64,000 bases of DNA from Agarophyton chilense. Taxonomy: Eukaryota > Rhodophyta > Florideophyceae > Gracilariales > Gracilariaceae. The notes beneath the pieces were generated by a model, which saw only the letters and a program-made list of their open reading frames with translations, was not told where the DNA came from and did not search any database. The translations under genes were made by a program, and so were the position numbers. Positions 48,362 through 58,852 of this stretch are shown here, one piece after another. Where the stretch lies: positions 620,001-684,000 of the forward strand of contig JARGXX010000095.1 in assembly GCA_030374765.1 (NCBI GenBank). The letters run 5' to 3'. Every line of letters begins with the position of its first letter. Within the stretch, counting starts at the first letter, position 1.

Positions 48362-48823
48362 TCACTGGGGCGGCGCAGGATTAACTCTGTTGTGCTCATT
48401 TGAGTCTGCAGGTGCTAAACCGAAACTAGTGTCACCCGAGGAGGCACCTAAACCACCACAACCCGCCCATGCGAGCCAAGCACGCTTCTTTGGCGGAGAT
48501 TCACCTGAGGAACTACTGTTACCACCGGAAGCCTCCCGGTCGCTCAAATTTAGACCATATCGGGCATCCAAGTCGGCAGTAGCCCTCTGGGACATCACTT
48601 GGGCATTCTGATTCAGGATATTGAACATAGCAGTCTTCAGATCTTGACCCTGATGGACCACCGCGGCGTAGCGCAGCGAGAGACGTGCCCAGAAGCAAGC
48701 TTCCTTCAGGACTGTCGCAATTTCCATCGAGGCATTAATAACAACGGGACGGCAGAAGGGCATGACGCACTGCCCGCGGATTTCGTCCGATTGTTTTTTC
48801 ATAGCGGCCCCCGGGGCGCTCAT
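48362..48823 (-). CDS. Antisense ORF of unknown function in the family C spacer
   Basis: 153 codons on the minus strand. The first half looks globular and helical (VVINASMEIATVLKEACFW, LRYAAVVHQGQDLKTAMF). The second half is Ser/Gly/Pro-rich with a basic cluster (SPPKKRAW), perhaps a nuclear or nucleic-acid-binding tail. I do not recognise the family. Open sequence continues upstream in more than one frame to about 49129, so the N-terminus is uncertain and the gene may be incomplete. It lies between pol of family C copy 1 and an LTR fragment. It could be an accessory ORF of the element, a captured gene or an unrelated insertion. Confidence 0.4.
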   Translation of the reverse strand: MSAPGAAMKKQSDEIRGQCVMPFCRPVVINASMEIATVLKEACFWARLSLRYAAVVHQGQDLKTAMFNILNQNAQVMSQRATADLDARYGLNLSDREASGGNSSSSGESPPKKRAWLAWAGCGGLGASSGDTSFGLAPADSNEHNRVNPAPPQ

Positions 48824-50164
48824 ATGCTACTTGGTTATTCGAAGCCATGGCTCCGCTGCCCACAGGCTTTTCCGGCGGTAAATGGATAGGAAAACCGACG
48901 GAAACGACAAAGTCCAGAGGGACAGTGCCATACCCGACGAGCTTGTAATGCCATGGCGGCATCGCGCGCGACTAATGGAGGAATACCGCGATGGGAAGGA
49001 AGGAGGATGAAACTGAATCGGGCAGGATAACCGACGTGATCTCGAATGGACGAAGCGCGCACCGTGGTTCACGGCGGACGACGCACGTAGGGTCACCAAA
49101 AGAATACCGAGGGATAGGAAAAGCGGCAAGGAACCCCCGCTCGGTGCACGTACAGTGCCTTTGGTAAACTAATTGCCAACTTGGCGCAAAGGGTCAGCTC
49201 TTACGCACTGGTATCCCCAAGAATGGTGGCGATGCCACGCCCCGTCGCGCTTACTGGTAAGGAGAGCAACTAACCCCCGGGATGGTCATAAGACGCCCAC
49301 ATGTCGGGCACGACACCGCTCGTGTCCAGGCCATTAGGACGCTTAGGATCACGACGTTCCGACGCCGGAGGCAAAATTGGAGGTTCACCCATAAATCCAG
49401 ATAGAGCCAGACCCCCACGAAGGTTTGAGGCAATTTGGACTTCGCCGTGACGGCCGAATCCTAAGGAGGTAGATATGTGAAGGAGAGACGATAGTAGTAT
49501 CCGCTCTAACGGAGAGAATAGACACCTGCAACAGCGTTCGGACTGCCGATGGGTCGCTTGCGGCGAAGGAAAAGGGGTGGTAGAGCTACAACACCAGCGA
49601 GCTGGAAGTGGGGTGTAAGGCAACTACTCGCCAGCGAGGGTGAACAGTGCAACTGTAAAACGCTGATGGGACGTAGGTACGAGACGGCTCGTGAAGTGGT
49701 TGGGGGATGACTATCTATTATAGCTCGTCCGGATCTCCGGTTAAGGAATCCTAAGAGAGGAACAGAATAGTCATGATGCCCATGTTGTCTCCTTTACTTG
49801 GAGTCGGCGCTCACCTCTGGTACACTATATACTGTGTGCCGGGGTGAGTGCCCAAATAAATATATAAATAATACCCAGTGGTCAGCCACTTAGCCAAACC
49901 ACTGTATGGGTACGGTCCCGAATGGACGTCTAGCTACAAAGGGTAGTAAAACCAGCCACGTGGATCGCCACTACATGCGCCGTTGCAAGCCACTCCACTC
50001 GTGATACCACGTATTTTAACAATGTACCCTGCCTCCTGGCATCCTACGCGGTGTGCCGTTTCATATCATAAGTCTGATGATATCACTGACTTATGAGTTT
50101 CGACCGCGACTTCGCGAAAAATCAGTTTATCGGATTCCCCGACATAGTAGAATACTATAACCGT
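48824..50164. other. Rest of the spacer between the family C copies
   Basis: A GC-rich part (48830-49640) carries overlapping minus frames without recognised motifs. The segment at 49640-50164 becomes AT-rich, with AAATAAATATATAAATAATA near 49855, which could be a TATA region for minus-strand transcription. No terminal repeats were identified. Confidence 0.4.
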
Positions 50165-50315
50165 AACAGTTGAGCCCCTGTAAGCTTCCAGGCCCTAAAG
50201 GATCTTGCAGATGACACATGGACAGGTGGACCTCAGGTGGACTCATGTAGATTATTAATTTATTTTAATTAGTGTAAAATATTAGCATTACAATGCTAGA
50301 TTGGGAGATTAAACA
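50165..50315 (+). repeat. LTR fragment of family C, plus orientation
   Basis: This aligns with about 41050-41200 of the 5' LTR: GTTGAGC...CTGTAAGC, GGACCTCAGGT, ACTCATGTAGATTATTAATT, TTTTAATTAGTGTAA and TTAGCATTACA. Its orientation is opposite to the adjoining copy 2, so it probably belongs to copy 1 as a truncated 3' LTR, displaced by the spacer. Confidence 0.75.
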
Positions 50316-50676
50316 GTGTTCATTCTCCGGAAGGAGAGTGTGGTCTAGAGAGGCGAATCCATCGGAGTCGGTTGGGAGAAATGTGCCATAGTAGTTGGCA
50401 CTCGCCATCGTGTCCGTGGGGCTAGTCTAGTCCGCGGGAACTGCTTTAGGGGGTATGAAGACTTGAACGTCGACCTGAGGTCGTGGTGATTCCGTTGGGC
50501 CAGGGGACCGGGGCTTTGGTGGTCCGGAGGAACTTGGAGCTCTTGTCACGAGATCAATAGACACGGTGTCCTGTAGGCCGTCAATTAGCAACGTGATGGT
50601 GTGTTCATTGGCCTAAATGACTCTGTATGGTCCGGTTGAGCGGGGTAAGAGCTTCCGCTTGGTGTCCTCGAGTTCC

Positions 50677-53600
50677 TCACTGTCCTTCGGTGTCCGGTCC
50701 AGGTAAACCAGAACTCCTTCCTGAAAAGGTCGGTGTGTTCCAAACGGCTTTGTCGAAATTGACTTTGTAGCGCCGTTGAGCTTTGGTTAGTATAGTTCTG
50801 GCCGATTGGATAATGCGGTCGATGCGTTGGTGCGAGTAGCGCTTCGCCTGGGTAGGATTCAATCCTTAGGTTATGGCCTGGGATATGATAGACTCCTAAA
50901 GGTCAACAGCTATTGGCGGCGGCGCTCTCGTTAGCGTTAAGTCGAACGGTGTTGTCCCTGTGGAAGCGTGCACCTGCGTGTTGTAGGGATAAACGAGTGG
51001 CTCAACGTAGTCGTCTTAGTCCAGTTGGTGTTCCGATACGTAGTGTGGCAATCGGTTCAGAACGGTGCGGTTGAAGCGTTCGGCTTGGCCTTTGGCCTGC
51101 TGGTGGTAGGCCGTGATGGTCACATGTTTGATTCCTAAGGTAGCACAAACGTGGGAGAAGAATTTGGATACAAACTGGCTGCCATTATCCGTAAGGAGGT
51201 AGAGTGGCATGCCATATAGATATACCAAGTGGGACAAGAAGGCCGTGGCGACATCCGTGGCCGTCGTCTTTCCTAAGGGTAGGGCTCGGGTACGTTTGAT
51301 AAACCTATCAGTTATAACCAAAACAAACCGTTTCCCATGGGACGACCTAGGCAAAGGCCCAAGTATATCCATTGCCACAAATTCCATCGGACCTGCGGCG
51401 GGGAAGCGCTTCAGTTTGGCCTAATGGTTGACCCGAGACCTTCGGATCTGTGCGCACGATGTACAGTTCCGTGCAGTTTGCCATAGGTTCTGCGCCATTA
51501 GTGGCCAGTATAAGAACTCCCTTAGGGTCTGGTACATTCGTCGGCCTCCAGGGTGACCAGCCAAGCGCGGGAATAGGGCGAGGTATAGGAATAGCGCCCT
51601 TAGCAAAGTTGGTACTACCCGTTGGAGTGCGCCATCCAGCGGTGAGCGGCGTCATAGTAGTCAAAATAGGTCATAGTCGAACAGGCATCCTGTGGTTTCT
51701 ACCAATTGGGCTGTTTCCTTGCAGTACTCGTCTTCGACCTGTGCCTGTAGGAGTTCCTCAATAGTTATAGGGAGGGGCTCTTTTTCCTCCGGGGCTATCG
51801 CATTAACCTGAGGTGGTGCCGAATTGGGCGGTAGTATCTCCCAGTCCAATAGGTATACTTTGTTCTCCTTTACATCAGGATCCTCCGATTGCACCTTACC
51901 CCTAAGGTCATCTGTTTCCCTATAGTCCTTAGGTCCATCGTCTGTAAAGGGGGTAGGAATTAGGTCGTGCAATGGATTGTCGTCAGTTCCGTCGGTAATG
52001 ATTCGCGAGAGGGCATCTGTTGCCTTGTGCTTGATTCCTGGCCTATAGGTTATCTCGTAATCATATTGGGAGAGCCTGAGGCGCCACCTAGCCAGGCAAC
52101 TCAATGCATCAGTCATATTGAGTAACCAGCGGAGTGAATCATGGTCTGTCCTAATGGTAAACCTGGTTCCCTCGAGATACGGACGGAGAGTCAATACAGA
52201 CCATACGATGTCTAGACATTCCTTTTCGGTCGTGCTGTAGTTTCGCTCCGTGCTGGTGAGCGTTCTGCTCCAGTAGCCAATAGGTCGATAGTTCTTCGGT
52301 GACTCCTGTTCCTGTAGCAGGGCACACCCCACTTGGACATCTGAGATGTCTGTATCCAGGACAAAGGCCTTATTGGGTTTTGGTAAAGCCAATATAGGTG
52401 GGTTCAGAAATTTGTCCTTTAGGGTCTCAAATGCCTCGTACTGGTTCTAGGTAAGGGCTTTGAACTCAGAAGGTGTTCCCTTCTTCTGAATCGCGTTGAG
52501 AGGGGCCGAGATCTTGGCAAACCCTTGAACGAACCGTCGGTAAACGTTGCACAAGCCCACGAAGGATCGTAGTTCCGTGTGTGTCCTAGGAGGCTTAGCT
52601 CGGCGAATCGCATTTGTGGTCCGGGTGGCCACCTTTAGCTTTCCTGGGAAAACGACATGACCGAGATAGTCCACTGAGGCCTGGAAGAAAGCGCATTTGC
52701 GGAGTTTCAGTGTTACTCCAGCGTCTTGTAGGATTGTTAGTATCTTCTTCACGTGGCGAAGGTGTTCCTTTACGCTCCGCGAGAAGATTATAACGTCTTG
52801 CAAATAGACCAGGGCGAACTTCCATTGGACTCTGGACAGTATAATGTCCATTGATCGTTGGAAAGTGGCTGGTGCATTCTTCAATCCAAAGGGCATGCGG
52901 GTAAAACTGAACATACCTTCATTGGTGGTAGAGGTTGTCAGCGGTCTCGCGGCTTCGGCCAAGGGGATTTGCCAATACCCAGAGTTAGCGTCCAGTGTGG
53001 TAGGTACGACAGCTTCGCCTAAAAAATTCAGACATTCGTCCATGCGGGGTATCGGGTATGAGTCCCTCTTGGTTACTGCGTTCAGCTTCCTGTATTCGAC
53101 ACAAAACCTGACGGAGCCATCTTTCTTCGCCACGAGGACAAGGGGATTTGCCCATTCGGATTGGTTTGGAGGCGCTGGCTCTATGACTTGAGCTTTGCGC
53201 ATCTTGTCCATCTGGTCGGCGACAATTTTCCTACCCTTAAGGCCTGGATGGTATGGGTGCTGGAACTGTGGTCTAGCATCATCCTGAAGGTCAATGCGGT
53301 GTGTAGTTGCTCTGATTGTGCCCAATCTACGTGACAACATGGCCTGGTAATCTCTGAGGGGATCAAGTACCTGGGGCCTGTAGGATTCAAATTCTTCGCC
53401 GATGGCGATCGTCTTCTCCCAAGTGTCGACGTCCTCGTCGAAAGTTGGCGTCGCAAGGTTATCAATTTGGGCCTCCATAATGGCCACGGGCGCGGGTAAA
53501 GTGATACCAGTCACTGTACTTTTAGGTAACCGTACGGGTTGGTCTCTGAAGTTGCTAATTGTGACCAAGAAGGGCCTGTTGGGGTGGATGTCCATCACTA

Positions 53601-54294
53601 CATTGGCCATCAAGGTAAGGTGCTTCAGAACCGTTTTCAGGTGGTTTTGAATCGTGACGAGACCTGAGAATTGAAAATGGACGAACACGGCTATTTGGGT
53701 CATCGAGGGTATCTTTATGGCCTTCGACAAGCGAACCTTATTGGACTTCGTGTTTACGGAGATAACCGCTCGTTTGCGGTTCGCTTCTGGCCCTGGGGCG
53801 TAACCAGTTATAGAGATGGAAGTTGCACGGTAAAATGCAACTTTCCTAAGGCCTGGATAAATGGCCTTAATGGATCGGTCGATAAAGGAGGTCCCTAGGA
53901 TTGCCTCAGCGCGCAAGTTAGGACATACAAGAAACCACGTGCAAGCTTTGAATCGTCCTACCTGGAGGTAAAGTGGTACTATTTCTTTAAGGTCCATTGG
54001 TCTACGTGATGCGTCGGTAATCCTTGGGGTCTTCCTTGCCTGAACGAAATCTTGCCAACCTAGTGGGAGTAGCTTAGGATGGACCAAGTTGGGTCCAGGG
54101 CCTGTGTCCAATACAGCTGTGGTCACTTGAGAGTTGTTGGATCGAAGTCCTACGATTACTCGAACGCTGTAGTTCTCTTTTCTGAGGATACACACAGGGT
54201 CGTTACTGTTTTCCAATTGTGATTCATCCTGAGTGGTTCTTTGTGGGTGGTTTGTATTGGGAGGTGAGGAGCTCTTCGGCTCATCACCGTTCAA
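50677..54294 (-). pseudogene. pol of family C copy 2
   Basis: In minus-strand order: protease with VLDTGPGPNLVHP near 54110, RT with FCVEYRKLN, LDANSGYWQIP and FGLKNAPATFQ at 52850-53120, RNase H with DTDISDVQVGCALL near 52350, and integrase with AMDILGPLP and LTDNGSQF between 51080 and 51390. Some breaks. The region 50316-52840 is almost identical to 45320-47850 of copy 1. Confidence 0.75.
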
Positions 54295-54344
54295 GTGGTT
54301 GAGGCAGGGGCTTAAATAGGGAGGATTTGCCTCGAATCGTCCCG

Positions 54345-56648
54345 CTAGGAGTTTTCCGGTGGGGTCTCCGTTTCTTCCTGAAGATAAGATTCTTCATCGG
54401 GGTCATCCGTAGGATCTACAATGGTGTGGGCCTGTGAGGCTTTGATCGGAGTATCCGGAGATGTGGCAAAGCGTGCGCTTCCAGCGGTCGCTGTGGTTCG
54501 TTGCTGTGCCCTGTTAAACATTCCTTCGGATCTCTGCACCCAATAATTCTCTTGCCTGAGGGCTGGGAGGCTTTTTAAAGCGTCCTCAGGCAGATAACTC
54601 GTGCACTCACAAGGTTGGGTCACTGGCAGGCAGAGGAAGCAGGCCCTTGAAAAGCGAAGAAAAACGTCCTTGCGGGGCGGAAAGGGAGAATACTTGGGCT
54701 TGGGTTGTCCAATGGTCGCTGTAGTTCTCTGAGAGCTAAATTATGGGGGCCCAGACGGAGGTGCACTGAAATTGACCGCGAGTACATCTACCGAGTCGGC
54801 ATAATGGAATGATGATTCTATGTATGACTCGGTGGAGCTAACCAAATGGGCTTGGCGGGGTTTGCAAAATAGAGTTGCGTGTTCTCTGGCTATATCAGCG
54901 ATTTTCCTGGAGGTCCTGTAGGTTTTGACGTAACCCTCGGCGTAGGTAACGAGTATTCGGAAAGAGTATTGCGGGTTTTCCGTGTGGTAATTGCGCACAT
55001 GTTTCCGAATGGGAGGGATCAATCCCGCGAAGAAGTGAAGTTTAAGGCGTCCTTCGGAGAACACGTTTCTACATCAATAAGCCTTCTTCCATAGGTCTTT
55101 GGCAAAAGCCGATTCGGTCATGTTGGAGCTCTGCCTCAAGGATATTACTTCCTGGTGGGCATTCATTATAACGTCATCCGTGGCGTAAGTTTCCAAGAGG
55201 TAGTGAACAACCTGAGGATATGACCTGAGGAGCTCACGGTCTTGAGCATCCACAAGGTCAGTTGTGCCAGATATCCTCGAAACCACTCGGTCACGCGCGT
55301 GTCCTGTGAGGAAGAATTTGGAAAGGTACAGAGTGGCGCCCTCGTGGACACCGTTCTGATCGCAGGCCGTACGGAACAAACTGAGAAACCTAATGACAGC
55401 AATGGGATCGGAACCCGAGAACTTGTCCGTTATGGTTAGATGCATCCGTTTGGCCCATTTGGCGTCTCTTCGAGCCACCAAACCGGAATATTTCGCGTAC
55501 GTGTTGGCCAGCCGGTAATTCCAGTAGTCCAGAACCTTAAGTAAAAGTTCGTTGGTTGTTGTCAGTGGTCTGAGGCCACGAACGGCAGCCTCATCCTTTT
55601 CCAAGTCGGTCGTTTCTGTCGAGGCCGAATCGGAAGCACTCGTGTCCGAATGGCCTCTGCTTTTACTCCTTCTATTATTCTTTCTCCTGCGGTTACTTCT
55701 TTTCTTTCCAGCGGAGTAGGGACCTAAAGGATCGATCTCTCTATCAGATCTGATGGAGCCCTGAGGTCGCTGTACCTCATATCATCCTTAGGGTGGGGCG
55801 AGCGGTCTCTCTTCTAGACGCGGAGCTTCTCTTCTGCTCCTCTCTTGTCCCTCCCTTGGATTCTCCTGATGGGCATCCTGTCTCTCATCTAGACGCAGAG
55901 CTTCTCTTCTGCTCCTAGATTGTCCCATCATGGGGTTTTCCTGATGGTAATCCCGGCGAAGGGCGGATGATGCTGCCGCTTCTGGGGGATCGGTAGGGGG
56001 TTGCCATATGGAGACCGGATGGTCAATTTATGGTGCAGTGGTCTTAGGGACCAAAGTTCCTGCCAGGAGGGTGACTGTTTTTTGAACGGCCTGTAGGAGG
56101 GAGTCTATGAATAATTCAGACTTCAATAGCTTAGAGACGATTCTCGAGATGAGGTAATGCATATGGTAGGCGATCGCCGTAGCAAGTCGCACGTCCATAA
56201 TGGAATCCACATGGGCTGAGCAGAGCTCACGGAGACGGGGCCAGAGAAGGTCGGCAAGTCTAGCGGGAATATTCTCTCTAATTCCTTCGGGCTTACGGGG
56301 TTCTTCTTGTAGTGTTCTTGGCCTAGAGATGGCCTTGGTGAGCTGTTCTCGTAAACGCGCTGCAACCGTGGGTTTTCGGCGAATCCTTTCAGGGTCGTCC
56401 GTGGGAGTCAGTACTCCTTGCGGCTAGCTTATCGTGCTCCTGCGGTCGCTAACATTATCACCCTGAGGTTCAGGGGACATCGTTGGCGGTGCAGATGCAG
56501 CTGATTCTGCCGTGGGAGTCCTATGGTCGGGTCGGTTGGGTGTGGTTCCTGCATCCATAATGGCGGTTGCTTCTGTACTTCTGGTCCGTTTCGGAATTAA
56601 ACCAAAGGTTAAAATCCGAATATTTTTTCGTTCCAGTGTTCCGGTCAA
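54345..56648 (-). pseudogene. gag of family C copy 2
   Basis: The parts match the gag of copy 1 at 41512-43818 in order: an N-terminal variable part, a helical part, an Arg/Ser linker, a capsid-like domain (LLETYATDDVIM near 55180) and a Cys-containing C-terminal part (TQPCECTSYLPEDAL). Several breaks. Identity to copy 1 is visibly lower than in the inner pol region. Confidence 0.7.
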
Positions 56649-56682
56649 TTATTCCAAAGGTTTCCAAGTCGGGAGCCCAGAA

Positions 56683-57128
56683 TGTAACGCAATGACGGGT
56701 GGGTCAGCGTACGGGTCTCGACTGGTGGTAGCGTTGTTGAGCGGGTCCTAAAGTTCGACTCCTTGACGGCGGAACTCCCAGAGTACTTGGTGCAATGGGC
56801 TGGCGTTTACTGCGTAGTCGTACAGGGTGGAGCTACGGAAACGATGGCTTGAAGACCCAAAGGTTGAACTAATACACCAAAGGGGGTTATTTAGTATCCT
56901 AACGGTGCGTAACTTACTCTACGGGAGAAGCGTCACTCGAGCCAAGTAAATAGTACTGGCGAGGCGCTGGGATCTCCCTGGCACTGTAGTGCTATTCTAT
57001 TGCACTAGTTAAAATAAGTTAAGAATCTACATGAGTTTATCTGACGTCGACCCGTCCACGTGTCGTCTGTAAGAGATCTCAGGGCTCGGTGGCTTACAGA
57101 GCTCAACCGTTATCCTCGCTCCTTCACA
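56683..57128 (-). repeat. 5' LTR of family C copy 2
   Basis: 446 bp, TG...CA form on the minus strand (TGTGAAGGAGCGAGG to TTACA). It is followed after two bases by TGGGCTCCCGACTTGG, a plausible primer-binding site. It pairs with the LTR at 41033-41477. Confidence 0.85.
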
Positions 57129-57185
57129 ATAAAATACTAAATAAATTATTCCACCTGAACTTTGCCTTCTCGCACAATTCTTCAT

Positions 57186-58170
57186 CTATTTAGACACGCT
57201 CCCTCGAGAAGAAAAGGGAAGAAATTTCAGGAATGTTCGATATTTGGCCAGGATGCCAGCACTGAGAATTTCGGTAAGCGGGTCTGCAACCTTCTGTTCT
57301 GATGGTGTGTATTCAACAGCAATGTTGTTATTGAGAACTGCTTCCTTCATAAAACTGTGGCGTAGTCCAATATGCTTAAAGTTTCGAATACCTTGGACCT
57401 CCTTTGTCCTCGTTATAGTTTCCAAGTTATCCTGCAAAATTTTTGTAGAAGTGACAGCTTTGATGTTTAAGTCTCGGAGTAGCTGCCGCATCCATAGTAC
57501 ATTGCGGACGTCCTCAGAGAGGGAGTAGAATTACGCTTCGCAAGTAAAAAACGCAACAGATGGTTGTAGTTTCGAAACCAATATTACTGGATTATCAGAC
57601 AAGTTGATTACAAATCCACTTTGAGATCGACGACTGCTTTTCTCTCTACCCCAGTCGGAGTCCGCCCAGGCAATCATATGGACAGAAGTCTTCTTTGTAA
57701 TCGATAGTCCGTATCTTTCTGTACCTTTGAGATATTTTACTAAATGCTTCATCGTTTTCCAGAGTACAAGGGAAGGCTTTGACGCGTACATTGCAATCAT
57801 TGACACAGCTGCACTGATGTCAGGACGGGCTCGGGTAGATAAAAACAAAAGATTTCCAAGTACTTCAAGGTAGGAAACAATTTCCATTTCTTATATCTAT
57901 TCAGTAGTGAGATCTTGTAACAGCTGGTACATTGCGCTTGACACAGGTAAGCAGGTTTCCACCGGCTTTGAAGAAGCGATGTTCGTCCCTGCTAAAATAT
58001 ACTGGATCAAACAATGTTGAGACAGCACCAATTCATCCTCATTTTCGCGGATCTGTACCCCAAAGAACAACTTGCTCTTACCAAGGTCCTTGACTTCATA
58101 TTGGTTCATAATTGTGTTCTTCGTACCCATGATATCTTCTGGTTCGCCAAATATGACGATCGTCTGTTTT
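57186..58170 (-). mobile_element. Ty1/copia fossil (end of RT and RNase H)
   Basis: The minus strand, from about 58130 down, reads NQYEVKDLGKSKLFFGVQI, then LEVLGNLLFLSTRARPDIS, then WADSDWGREKSSRRSQSGFV, then IGLRHSFMKEAV and SEQKVADPLTEI. These are the classical copia blocks from late RT to the end of RNase H. It is truncated at its 5' side, has a few breaks, and no LTR was recognised. It ends about 60 bp from the LTR of family C copy 2. Confidence 0.85.
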
Positions 58171-58852
58171 CTCGGAAGTGGAAATTTACTTCCAAAAGAT
58201 CTAGTATTTTAATACTAGGAAGCCAGTTGTTAGTCTGCGAATGTGCTAATTTGAAAGTGCTGGAAAATCTAGCAAACTAGCAAACGTCTAAGATGAGGTG
58301 AAGACTTTCGTAGCCCAGGTTCTCCCTTCTAGCACCCGAGAACTAGCAGAAATGAATATCAGTTACGACGTGTATTTTACCACACACATACTAACAAACT
58401 AGCAAACAAGAAAGATTAGTGGATGTTTTTGTCTAGAATAAACCGACTTTCTAGGCTGAGAATGGTCCCTACACCACCCTCTGGAACAGCTTTTCTGGCC
58501 CATCCTGAGCATGGCTAATAACACTCACACCACATAGGATCCATCCCAAATTAGTACCTACCACCCCAAAAAAACATGACAAATTACCACTCAAAAAGTA
58601 AACGCACCCAAGAATCGAAACAAGCACACCTATAAATGCAACGAAATACAGAACAGCAAAACACAGTCAGTCACAGTCTGCCATTCAAGCATTGCAGAAA
58701 GCAAACGAACCTCTTCAAACCTTCCATGTTTCCATCTTGCACGCGTTCCCTAACGGACTTCATCTCGCTCTTACCATCCCCTGATGAAGTATAGTGTACG
58801 ATGCAACTGAAGGTTATGTTGACGTGTTTGCTATCCGTGCACGGTGACTTAC
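58171..58852. other. Non-coding, probably intronic
   Basis: This lies downstream of the splice donor of the host-like exon, so part may be intron. It is AT-rich with short repeats of CTAGCAAA near 58270-58405. No exon is recognised with confidence. Confidence 0.4.

Larger units (their letters stand above)
50316..57128 (-). mobile_element. Ty3/gypsy chromovirus, family C copy 2
   Basis: The minus strand carries LTR (56683-57128), gag, protease, RT, RNase H and integrase. It ends at 50316, within sequence that corresponds to the start of the chromodomain region of copy 1 (about 47850), and there joins an LTR fragment of opposite orientation. It has several breaks but is better preserved than copy 1 in protease-RT, where one frame of over 600 codons remains (52447-54294). 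Confidence 0.85.
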
